Source: Lineus longissimus (lineage: Eukaryota > Nemertea > Pilidiophora > Heteronemertea > Lineidae). Taken from it: a stretch of 64,000 nt of DNA. The translations under genes and the position numbers were made by a program. Below, one piece after another: positions 20,248-29,939 of the stretch (its first letter is position 1; each line of letters opens with the position of its first letter). Location of the stretch: positions 15,977,808-16,041,807 of the forward strand of contig NC_088315.1 of NCBI RefSeq assembly GCF_910592395.1, read 5' to 3'. The notes beneath the pieces are model-generated. The model did no database searches. It saw only the letters and a list, made by a program, of their open reading frames with translations, and had not been told where the DNA came from.

Positions 20248-20624
20248 TTCATTTTAATCTAAAAAGGATGAGGTTATATCAATATCAAAATACAACCGAC
20301 CCCTGCGGGTATTTGACAATTCATATTATCCGCTGGCGTCGCGAGTTTTTACGCAAACCACACCAAGTGTGGGTGACATTTTTAATTGCCAAATAAGTAG
20401 GTTTCAAGTGCCGCAAAAAAATCGCCCGTTTGCAATAAGAGCCTGGTTGTTCAAAACTGTTTTTGTCGCTGACGCTGGCGCGTTCTTAACTTGGCGTTAT
20501 CTCCTTCAGTTAAAGGGAACTGAAACCGCCAAGCCAGTTCGTATGACCTCGTTTTCATTTCCCGCGTATCGGGTGATCAGAACGAGGCATGAATGAAACA
20601 TGGCGCCTAGCTGTCAATCATTGA

Positions 20625-21694
20625 GTGACGTCACTACTTGATATATTTCATCTGGGTTACAGTTTGGTGAACCAGATACCGTCTAAGGAACTTGATAAAA
20701 TATACAAGGGGGAAACGGTCTGTGCTTCTGAGGAACAGCCCGTTATCCAACTTGCGGACTTGATCTTAGAACTCGCGGACTTAAAACAGAGAGTCGGTCA
20801 GCTGGAGGTTGAGGCCAGAAACTTGAGAGTAGACAATAAGCGTTTAGAGCAGGCGTTTAAGGATAGCAGCCTCAATCCTGCTGATGTGAACGAGGAGGTT
20901 ACTAACAATGTCTCTACTGTCTCTGTTCAACCAGTGGAGACTTGTGGTACTCAAGTAACCTATGCAGTCCCTTCTGAGGAATCGTCTGAGGACTCCACTC
21001 CCGACGAGGGGGCCCCTGACGGCTTTACCGTGCCAACGCAACAGTTGCGTATGCAACGTAAGCGAATGAGGAGGAAGAAGAGTAAACCAAATGAGTCGTC
21101 ACGTAATGTACTGAAACCTGCGGATGATAAACCTAATAAGAGGCCATTGGCTACCAATGAGACCATGGTTCCACCGATGAAGGCAGCCTACCTTGGTCGA
21201 GTGAGCCGGTGCATTCTATACAGGATGTCGCTGATCACATTGTCGATATCGGGGTGAATAACTGTGGTGTCGAATTGCTCGCCGATAAAGAACACTACAG
21301 GTCATTCAGACTAGACATTCCAAATGAATCATATGACAAGATCGTGAACAATTCTTCATGGCCTGCTGGGATGATAATTCGGCCCTTTCGGGCCCCCCGC
21401 CCAAAACTCAAGGCGTCCCAAGCAGCAGGGAGAGGTCACTCCCGTAATAAGCAAAAGAGGAATTCGTTATGGTCCACTGGTTCGTGGGGCTCTCGGAACA
21501 CGGTCCCAAGGCGTTACTCTGGCTGGGATGACCACTCACGTGCATCGAGAGCAAATGAAGGGTGGTGCAGGGAATACGATTCACAGCCCTCTGGCTCTTG
21601 GGGCAGGGAATATGATTCCTACTACACCCAGGACTGTGACTACGACCGCGGACACTGGTATACCCAGGTCGACAATCCATGGAGGGAACGATAA
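20625..21694 (+). pseudogene. LINE ORF1 protein, one frameshift
   Basis: The first part (20625 to about 21200) has a leucine-zipper-like coiled coil (roughly residues 40-90), an acidic stretch and a basic patch, MQRKRMRRKK. Around 21198-21205 the frame must shift by one base to continue into a conserved C-terminal domain containing SFRLDIP and MIIRPFRAPR. The protein ends in a Trp/Tyr/Gly-rich tail with repeated REYDS. Coiled coil plus a basic RNA-binding domain is the usual ORF1 plan. The upstream part has no ATG near its beginning, so the true start is missing or altered. Confidence 0.75.
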
Positions 21695-24600
21695 GCATTC
21701 CGAAGAAGTTATTTGCGAAACGTTTAACTGTCATGGGTTTAAGGCTAGTGCTCCCTACATAGCCCAGAGGCTGCAGAACTGCTCTGTCATGTGTTTGTGC
21801 GAAACGTGGCTAACGCCCAGTGAACTGTCTTCGATTCCTGACGCCCTTGCTACGGTGGACCCACTCTTTGACCCTTCGTCCTTTGTGGTGTTTGCGAAAT
21901 CAAGCATGACGGATGTGGTGCAGCATCATTCTGGCCGTCCATATGGTGGGGTAGCTGTGATATGCAAGAAACTCCCAGGTCTCTCCTGGCAAGATATTGC
22001 TGTTGATAATGATAGAATTATTGCTGTGTCATTGAGTAACCGTGCTGGCATACGGCAAACTATTGTGAACACCTATATGCCATATTTTGAGGGACCTGGA
22101 GCTAGCCTAGCCCCCTTTATTGAGTGTTTAGACGGGCTGCAGTCGTGTCTGGATAAGTTTGGCCCTATTTCTCCTATTCGAATATGTGGTGACTTTAATG
22201 CACAGTTGCCTCATGGCGACACCCTTTCGCGTCACTGGTACAGAACCAAAGGCTTCTCCAAGCAGTCAAAGCTACTGTATGACTTCATCACCTCGAATGA
22301 CCTTACAGCAGCTGACATAGGAACGCCGCAGACAGTAAAGTACACGTATTCTTGTATTAAACGTGGGGTATACACCTGGATTGATCATGTGTTGACGCCT
22401 AGATATGATAGCTGTGATTGCGTGATCGTGCCGCTGGAAGATGGAAATGTGAGTGATCACCTCCCCTTGCGGTACTCCTTTAACGTCCACGTTGATGATT
22501 CTGGAACGACTGAAAGCAGTAAGCAAAGTGGCCAAATGGGCCGCTGTAACTGGAAGATGCCGTCCAATCGTCACAAATATCGATCAATTCTTGAGGACAA
22601 GCTAAAATGTGTTAATATATGCGCTCCTAGTCATCTGGACAGAAAGACGGCGCAACAATACGTTGATAGCATGTTTGCTGTCCTCAATGATAGCATTCAC
22701 ACCGCAGCTCGAGAGTCAAAATGCTGTGCGACTAGCGCATTTCGTCCTAAGGCTCATTGGTCTGCGGACCTGAGCTATCTCCGCGATATCAAGTCATTCT
22801 GGTGGAGGTTGTGGGTGATGAACGATAGGCCTAGAGAAGGCGTCGTGTTTGAATGCTGGAAACATGCTAAGAAACAATTCTGCAAAGCGTCTAGAGTAGC
22901 CGTCCATAAAGTGTGTAATAAGACCATTCGGACACTGAACGGGCTTTTCCGCTCCGGAGATAGTGGAAGGTTCTGGAACACTCTTAAGCAAACTAATGCT
23001 AAAAACTGCTCATCCACTCTCACTGCCAACGATTTTGGTGCTCATTACAGTGATATAATGACTGATATTTTAGATTTGGATGAGGAACAAACTGAGATCA
23101 GTAACTTTATCAGAAATGAATTTCGTTCGCACTGCAATGACTATTTTGAATGTGAAATATCTAAATATCAAGTAGAAGCAGCTATTTTGTCTCTGAAAAA
23201 GGGTAAAGCAGCTGGTGTTGATTTAATCAGCTCAGAACACCTGCAGTATGGACTCTCACCAGTGCTCTGTAGCGTTCTTGGCCAGATTATTACTGTGATG
23301 CTTAGTTGGCATGTTGTTGGTGTTGACATGCTAACTGGATCTATTGTACCAGTGTTAAAGAAGCCTACTTTGGACCCTAATATACCGGGTAATTACCGTC
23401 CTATAACTGTGAGCACTTGCTATTCTAAACTGCTGGAATGTCTCATCAAACCTGACTGTGATAACTGTAGTGAAACTCAATTTGGGTTCAGGCCTGGCCT
23501 TGGCACTGATCAGGCATGTGCATTCTTACATGATACTGTAGCTTATTTCAATTCCAATTCAAGCCCTGTTTATGCCTGTAGCTTGGATGCAGAAAAATGC
23601 TTTGACAGGATATGGCATGATGGTCTCATGTACAAGTTATTACCCCGTATCCCTCTTAATCACTGGCTCATTTTGTATGAGTGGTATTCCCGCCTGAGGG
23701 CACTGGTTGTGTGGAACGGTCAACACAGTGTTAAGTTCAGAGTAACCCGAGGCATACGACAGGGTAGTATACTGTCACCTCTCCTTTTTATAATGTTCAC
23801 AGATGACTTACTTAATGAACTCTCCAACTCTGGCCTTGGATTGCGTGTATCCCAGTATTTATTTAATAACTTCGCATATGCGGATGATGTTAATCTAATG
23901 GCGTTAAGTGCCCCAGGGTTACAGGGTCTAATTGAAATTTGCTCAAGATATGCCAATAGGTGGCGGTTCATCTTTGGCTTTAAGAAGACACGTTGTATAA
24001 TATTTGGTAAAGAAATCTTATCCAAGACTCCAGTTTGGTATTTAGATGACAATGTAATTTCTGTAGATGACGAGGTAGACATCCTTGGTGTTAAGTTCTG
24101 TACAAGCCTGATATCACCATCTCATGTAGAGCAGAGGGTCTCTGCTGCTCAGCGTCGAGCTTTCAGTCTATTAAGTGCAGGTTTCAGTTATCCGGGCCTA
24201 TGTTCAGCTGCCAAAGTGTATTTATGGAAAACCGCTATTTTACCTATTGCAATCTCTGGATGTTCTAGCGTGTATATGAACAAACACGATCTGACTATTT
24301 TAAACAGTTTTCAGAGTAATAATTTTAAACGGGTGCTCGGTTTACCGAAGCGATCACACCATGGCAAGCTTCTGAAAGCCATTTCTGTTAATCCTGTCTC
24401 CTCTGTGATCCTCAATAGTAAGTTATTACTTTTTAACCGTATTTTTAAACGTCGGTCCCCGGCTAGTGCTCTTAACGCTGTTCTTTTGGCTGAATTTTTA
24501 ACGGGGCGTGGTTGTACTGCTGGTACACTGTTGCACGATGTCTCCCATCACGTGTCGCCTGCTGTTCTTGCTTTTTCAGACCGTCCCCGCTCGCTCTGCC

Positions 24601-24731
24601 CCGTTGGCGTGGCCTCTGTTGGCGAGGATGGCGTAGTTGACTCTCTTAGGTCTCTCCTCCTCGACGACAGATACTGCTCCCCGGGGTCGCGCGAGAGGGG
24701 GCTGGTCAAACTTTTGGTACGAGCTTTTTAA
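21528..24731 (+). CDS. LINE ORF2: APE endonuclease and reverse transcriptase
   Basis: This is a 1067-residue open frame, although translation probably begins nearer to 21690, because the first ~55 residues overlap the ORF1 tail in another frame. The endonuclease shows a start at ETFNCHGFKAS, the metal site Glu in LCETWL, GDFNAQ and the terminal SDHLPL. The reverse transcriptase shows NYRPIT, SLDAEKCFDRIWH (motif A Asp), GIRQGSILSPLLF (motif B) and FAYADDVNLMA (motif C, YADD). The C-terminus has no obvious RNase H. All catalytic residues checked are present and there is no internal stop, so this ORF could be functional. Endonuclease nicks target DNA and RT primes on the nick. Confidence 0.93.
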   Translation: MTTHVHREQMKGGAGNTIHSPLALGAGNMIPTTPRTVTTTADTGIPRSTIHGGNDKHSEEVICETFNCHGFKASAPYIAQRLQNCSVMCLCETWLTPSELSSIPDALATVDPLFDPSSFVVFAKSSMTDVVQHHSGRPYGGVAVICKKLPGLSWQDIAVDNDRIIAVSLSNRAGIRQTIVNTYMPYFEGPGASLAPFIECLDGLQSCLDKFGPISPIRICGDFNAQLPHGDTLSRHWYRTKGFSKQSKLLYDFITSNDLTAADIGTPQTVKYTYSCIKRGVYTWIDHVLTPRYDSCDCVIVPLEDGNVSDHLPLRYSFNVHVDDSGTTESSKQSGQMGRCNWKMPSNRHKYRSILEDKLKCVNICAPSHLDRKTAQQYVDSMFAVLNDSIHTAARESKCCATSAFRPKAHWSADLSYLRDIKSFWWRLWVMNDRPREGVVFECWKHAKKQFCKASRVAVHKVCNKTIRTLNGLFRSGDSGRFWNTLKQTNAKNCSSTLTANDFGAHYSDIMTDILDLDEEQTEISNFIRNEFRSHCNDYFECEISKYQVEAAILSLKKGKAAGVDLISSEHLQYGLSPVLCSVLGQIITVMLSWHVVGVDMLTGSIVPVLKKPTLDPNIPGNYRPITVSTCYSKLLECLIKPDCDNCSETQFGFRPGLGTDQACAFLHDTVAYFNSNSSPVYACSLDAEKCFDRIWHDGLMYKLLPRIPLNHWLILYEWYSRLRALVVWNGQHSVKFRVTRGIRQGSILSPLLFIMFTDDLLNELSNSGLGLRVSQYLFNNFAYADDVNLMALSAPGLQGLIEICSRYANRWRFIFGFKKTRCIIFGKEILSKTPVWYLDDNVISVDDEVDILGVKFCTSLISPSHVEQRVSAAQRRAFSLLSAGFSYPGLCSAAKVYLWKTAILPIAISGCSSVYMNKHDLTILNSFQSNNFKRVLGLPKRSHHGKLLKAISVNPVSSVILNSKLLLFNRIFKRRSPASALNAVLLAEFLTGRGCTAGTLLHDVSHHVSPAVLAFSDRPRSLCPVGVASVGEDGVVDSLRSLLLDDRYCSPGSRERGLVKLLVRAF

Positions 24732-24989
24732 TCATGTACTATTTTATATTTGTTGAACTTTTATGTATCTATTGTACTTGTCATTGTTCTCCTGTTTGGA
24801 GGTTTAAATAAATATATAAAAAAATAAATATATTATGGAATTTACTACGAAAACTCTTGAATGAAAGATCGCATGACTCACGTGATTCTCACATGATTCT
24901 CAATAATAACAAATTGAACTGCGCATGCTGGGGCATTGGGGGCGGAGCTACAAATCTGAACTCAACAGCAAGTTGGAAGTTTGACTTTC

Positions 24990-25115
24990 TCGGGCGGTGA
25001 AAGTCGAAAAGTTGAATAAATCGCTCGGCGGTTCCAGTTCCCTTTAAGCCCTTTCGACTTAAGGCCAAGTCAACGCCAGCGTTAGTGACGAAACTTGTTT
25101 TGAACAACCGGGTCA
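24990..25115 (-). repeat. Inverted relative of the LINE 5' region
   Basis: The reverse complement reads GGTTGTTCAAAAC, then ACGCTGGCG and AAAGGGAACTGGAACCGCC. These are the same ordered blocks as 20430-20540 on the plus strand. The two copies flank the LINE in opposite orientation. Confidence 0.6.
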
Positions 25116-25293
25116 AGCTATGAACCCACTTATGCAGGGACACAGTACTTCTTTCTCCAGGATCTCCGATGCAGCCGCCGTAAATTTACCAGAAGAATAT
25201 GACGAAAATGACTCTCGAGTTCTGTTTGCAACACATGTTATAGCTTAATACTTTGGTTTGATAATAATCAATAATGATAGTGACATACATGTA

Positions 25294-25966
25294 GACGTAT
25301 ATGGCAAGCCAGAGTGGACACAATTCGTATTTTATATCCTTATATATTGTTATTTTATGTGGATATATATTCATATTTTATGTCCATATATATTCCGACC
25401 AATCAGAATGAATTTCTTTATATGCACAATAATTCATTTTATATACACATAAATTCCATTTTATGTCAACATAAATTCAATTTTATGTCCACATAAAATC
25501 CGATTTTATGTCCATATAAATTAGATTATATCTACACATAAATTAGACCGGACGAATTTATCACCACATAAATTCCCACTTTATATGGACATAAAATCAG
25601 CCAATCAGAATGCCGCTTTATATGTGCTTATATATTCCACTTCCGTATTGAAAACTTCTACTTCCGTATTAGAATCGGTCACTTCCGTATTAAAATACTT
25701 TTGGCCAATGGGAACCATCGTTTCAGTTGCGTGCGCCAATTTATATGGACATAAAATCGGATTTTATGTGGACATAAAATTGAATTTATGTGGACATAAA
25801 ATGGAATTTATGTGTATATAAAATGAATTATTGTGCATATAAAGAAATTCATTCTGATTGGTCGGAATATATATGGACATAAAATATGAATATATATCCA
25901 CATAAAATAACAATATATAAGGATATAAAATACGAATTGTGTCCACTCTGGCTTGCCATAGACGTA
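25294..25966. mobile_element. Long-TIR foldback element with 6-bp target duplication
   Basis: The element spans 25300-25960 (661 bp). Terminal inverted repeats extend about 220 bp each, start TATGGCAAGCCAGAGTGGAC and are nearly identical. The repeats are themselves full of small palindromes of the type TTATGTGGACATAAA. GACGTA flanks the element at 25294-25299 and 25961-25966. The centre has a triple ACTTCCGTATT repeat. No protein is encoded. Confidence 0.9.
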
Positions 25967-28248
25967 GACATGATACTGCCAGAGATAAAACTGTGGGAGA
26001 AGACATTTGGCTGTTGCGAAGAGACAAAAAAACACAAATATCTTTATGATTGAGTTTTTCCTTGTATTGGATGGATACAGCTCTAAAGTCACCAACCTCC
26101 TCGGGCATGACTTTATTGCAGGAATTACTGACCACAAAATGATATACGTTCGTCGATTTATGAGACCACACTAAAGCATGAGAACAACCGAAGCATGCAG
26201 ATAAAAACATTATTATTGATATTCATGTCATTCAGAACTAGCCTCCGCCCACACTCCTACTCTTTACGCGGGTTGTCTGGAAGCTGGGCAATGTCAATAC
26301 ATCGAGAATCAAGATGGTTTATGTGAGCTCGGGCTAAAGCTCTCCGCAAACTGGTGCCCCCCCCCCTTCCCTACGACAAGCGATAATTCTATCACTTGTT
26401 TGCGGGTAAAACTGATATTGCTAGTGGTGTTGATATTGAATGAGGTCGAAGCCACCGCAAACGAGAGATTTTTTATCCAAGAGAGCATGAGTTCACGGTG
26501 CAGCGACAATATTGCCCTTAATCCGGGGTGCATAAAGCATCATTTCTTATTTTCTCTTTGCTTGTTTTGTTGTGCTTTCATCAATGGGGGTTCTTAACCC
26601 AGGTACGTAGGAATAGTTTCGCCTCACCCGATTAGACTCCTGGGGCAGTCCATTTCGTCATCCTATTCGTACTCTCTCATAGGGACCAGGCCGGTCCACT
26701 GTGTCCGGAGTGTACACACGATTCATTGCGTGAGCAGTTCGTTGCCATGGGTTAGGCCTGTCGGGACCGGGAGGGAGTCATTTCATTGACTAAACCCGGG
26801 CCGTAATGACAATACCAAACGATTTATAACGTGATTCAAGGGATCAAGACCAGGACCGTGACGGAATAATTTCCTCGGAACCGCAGAGAATAGATTAGAC
26901 CATCGAAGAGCTTCAGATAAGGTCGTTCGTCGATAAAAGCTGGTCACTTGACAAGAACTTTACCACAAATAGGGAGCCCAGTCGGTTGGCCTTTTCTATC
27001 ACCGGGCAAAACCGGTAATGCCACTCTGGTCATCGCCACTATCATCAAGCAGTAATATGGGACGTCCTGACAGGCATTGACCAATCAGGAGGGAGCTATC
27101 ATGCTTGTTCGGCACAGACAGCACGGCCATGATCACATACGGGGGTTTGATTGGTCAAGACCTGTCACCTGACAGATAGTACCTCGTTCTATTTGATTCG
27201 TTTTACAGAGTTTCCCCTGGCCACAGGAAGGTCCCTGGCGCTCTGCGGAATGTGCTTCGTCCGTCCGTAAATTCTTCACATACTAAAGGAGGAGCTCCTG
27301 CATTTAGTCCCTCTTTAAGCCTCAGGCCTGCATAAAAAGGAATGAAGAACGACCAACGAAATCTGCATATCATATCTTATTCTGCGAAAACTATACAGAA
27401 AAGCCGGAATGTTTATTTTTTATTAGCCCGGTATCTCACTTTTGCAATCGGTCGGAAAGGAACCAGCTTGAATTGCTAACACTTTCAACATCAAACTTGA
27501 AATAATCGAGAGATTAACTGCTGAAAACGACTTGCCAGTTTCAATCAGTCAGCAGTGATATGATTGGCTCTCTGGATCAGACGTCATACACCGGGTATAG
27601 TACATTGTATCGTCTACTGATTAACGGCGGCGCTTTATAGCTTCTTTGGCAAACATACTTGAAAATATCATCATCACTGATTCCTCAGGAGGAGTGACCT
27701 GTAAATTATAGAAGTACTTTTCTGTAACCCGGCAGCGAACGAAGTTCATCAAGTCCAATAACAACCCACATCGGACATCTTTGAGGCTGCGGAATCCACG
27801 TCTGAGATTTGGCCGGCTATAGGTCTCACTACCCTATTCTTATATAAAAGACAGCCAATTTATATATAAAAGATTGAAATAATTGTCAGTTGGGTTTTTT
27901 CAAGGTGATGAGTAGATGTGTATGAAAATCTTTTTTCACCATCCTTGTTAATCTTGAAGTTATAAGCATAAACGTGAAATTTTTCAAATTTGCCTTAACA
28001 TACAAGGTGTCTCATGCATTGTGCTGCATCAGTCTATGCATGACTGTATGTCTAGACGACGTTGAAAGTTGGCCAGATGTATTCTAGAAGTGACAAGCTA
28101 TTCAAAAATGTATAGGTTTGTGTGATAGTAAGGTACTGCCGAGTCTACAGCCGCTGGAACAGGGGTACGAATGAAATGACGTCGCGTCATTTTTGGAGGC
28201 AGGTAGACCTGGCCTCCGCATCGGCTAGTGAGACCATAGGCTGGGTGC
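25967..28248. other. No gene recognised; two possible small inverted-repeat elements
   Basis: Short imperfect inverted repeats lie at 27067-27087/27150-27173 (core TTGACCAATCA) and at about 27815-27840/28225-28250 (core GGTCTCACTA). A frame at 26400-26597 begins with a signal-peptide-like hydrophobic run but starts at TTG and has no partner exon. No gene is supported. Confidence 0.35.
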
Positions 28249-28442
28249 CATAGTTTGCTACTACAGTCCATTCGTAAATGTTACGTCCGCATCGTTTGGG
28301 GCTCTGGAGGGCGAACTACTTTTAAGTTTGGTATTTATTGATCCTTGCCTCAAAACTAACCGGGAAATCCGAATAGTAGTTCCCCCACCAGAGCTCAAAC
28401 GATGTGGACATATATTTATGAATGGACTATAGTCTTACTATG
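28249..28442. mobile_element. ~190-bp hairpin MITE
   Basis: The two halves are inverted copies of about 75 bp. The left contains AGTCCATTCGTAAATG and CATCGTTTGGGGCTCTGG; the right contains the complements CATTTATGAATGGACT-like and CCAGAGCTCAAACGATG. Divergence between arms is roughly 15 percent by eye. No coding. Confidence 0.8.
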
Positions 28443-28538
28443 CGGCATCTTTTTCTGATGGGTTCTACTGACGGGCTTACTGGACTTTGCGGAAACCACG
28501 CAAACAACGCAACGTAGGTGTACTTTCCTGTGGTCGTT

Positions 28539-28955
28539 ACGTGTATGACTGACGCAAGTGGACAGAATTCAGAATTATGCCACGGCATAAATGGGAATTG
28601 TGGTGTGGCATAAATTAGTCAATCAAAACCTCGGATCTCGTGAATTATGTCGCGGCATTAAGCTGAATTTAGCCCCATTACAAAGCTTGAATTATGCCTC
28701 GCCATAATAAGACCAATCAGAACTTGGCAATCGTTTCATTTATAGTGCGGCTTAATTCACGAGAGCCGAGGTTTTGATTGGTTGATTTATAGTGTAACAT
28801 AATTGAGAAATATGCCACAACACAATCTCGATTTATGCCGTGGCATAATTCACGAGATCCGAGGGTTTGATTGGCTGATTTTTGCCACACGACAATTCCG
28901 ATTTATGCCGTGGCATAATTCTAAATTCTGTCCCCTTGCGCCAGCCATAAACGTG
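28539..28955. mobile_element. ~407-bp palindromic TIR element
   Basis: Inverted ends of about 95 bp start TATGACTGACGCAAG (28544) and the near complement ends at 28950. ACGTG occurs directly on both sides (28539-28543 and 28951-28955). The arms carry repeated ATGCCRYGGCATAA palindromes and TTGATTGGYTGATTT (an inverted CCAAT box). No coding. Confidence 0.82.
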
Positions 28956-29251
28956 GGGAGTTATCATTGCAAAAGTAGGCCAAACGCAAGCTGGAATCAA
29001 GCTAGCACACATAACTCCAGCAAACACAAGCCATGACACAGAACTCCAGCACGCAAGGTTTTATAATATGGTCTGGCAGCCGAAGCGAAAGTATGCACAT
29101 CATGGCATATTATTTTCAGTTACAGTATCTATCCGAGCATATATTTCTCGTTATGGTCATAGAGGGCGCTACCAGTGCAAATCACTGGCAATTAAAGGGA
29201 CGAGCATGCGATATTAGGGTAATTTGGAATATAAATTTTGGCTGGTTCATC

Positions 29252-29369
29252 GGGATTGGTAGGTGGCGCCAGCATCTAACTAAGCATATATTTGCCACTA
29301 TGGTCATAAAGGGATTGGTAGGTGGCGCCAGCATCTAACTAAGCATATATTTGCCAATATGGTCATAAA
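29252..29369 (+). repeat. 59-bp tandem repeat, two copies
   Basis: A unit starting GGGATTGGTAGGTGGCGCC occurs at 29252 and 29311 with one mismatch. A diverged third copy of the second half lies at about 29130-29165. Confidence 0.9.
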
Positions 29370-29484
29370 GAGAGGGGCTACAAGTGCAAATCACTGGGAC
29401 TATCCTGTGACATGGGATGGATAGGTGGCGCCAGCGCGGCAGATGGAAAGTATATTACAACTTGAGGTGTATTGAGACCCGCAC

Positions 29485-29700
29485 CACACCAAAGAGTAAA
29501 TCTCAAGATCGAAACCGCGACCAAAGCACTGCAACAACCAATTGAAGAGTAAATGTCAAGACTCAAACCCATGACTAACGTACTACGCCACCCTATTGAA
29601 GAGAATGTATCAAGAATCGAACCCATGACCAATCAAGAATCGAACCTATGGCTAACGTGCTACACAACTCCATTGAAGAGTAAATCTCAAGCACTACACC
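29485..29700 (-). repeat. ~54-bp tandem repeat with tRNA B-box-like core
   Basis: There are about four units of the form ATTGAAGAGTAAATSTCAAG plus a CGAACCCATG core. On the minus strand the core reads GGGTTCGATTCTT and is preceded by GTGGCGTAGTACGTTAGT. This resembles the B and A boxes of a tRNA promoter, tightly spaced and repeated. Confidence 0.5.
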
Positions 29701-29939
29701 ATCCACAATTATGGAGGTATTCTGTAGCCATGTTGGCACCAAAATTATTGTAGGATCAAAAACTGGCGGGGTCAAAAATAATGGTCGCTCCCCCATTTCC
29801 CTCGTTGCGTTGCGTTGTTGGCCAACAGGTGTGAGCAATTTACAATGGGTATTGACCAGGCCAATGGGCACAGGTACACAATTCCCTTTCATTTGCGCTG
29901 CGCTGCGTTGCGCAAAGTCCAGTAAGCCCTACTGACGAA

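Larger units (their letters stand above)
20430..24838 (+). mobile_element. LINE (APE-type, non-LTR retrotransposon), nearly full length
   Basis: The two-ORF layout is ORF1 at 20625-21694 (frameshifted) and ORF2 at 21528-24731 (intact). They are followed by a ~105-bp 3' UTR with a short CTCC/GGAGG stem and an A/T-rich tail ending near 24838. The 5' boundary is not certain. A region at 20430-20540 has an inverted relative at 24990-25115, just past the 3' end. The ORF2 type (APE endonuclease, then reverse transcriptase, no RNase H seen) fits the CR1/L2/Jockey grouping; the exact clade was not determined. Confidence 0.9.

Noticed and set aside
22272-24082. Minus-strand frames opposite LINE ORF2
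   Set aside because: They are antisense shadows of an intact endonuclease-reverse transcriptase frame.
26400-26597. Secreted peptide with signal sequence
   Set aside because: It starts at TTG with no ATG, no partner exon and no second copy; the hydrophobic run alone is not enough.
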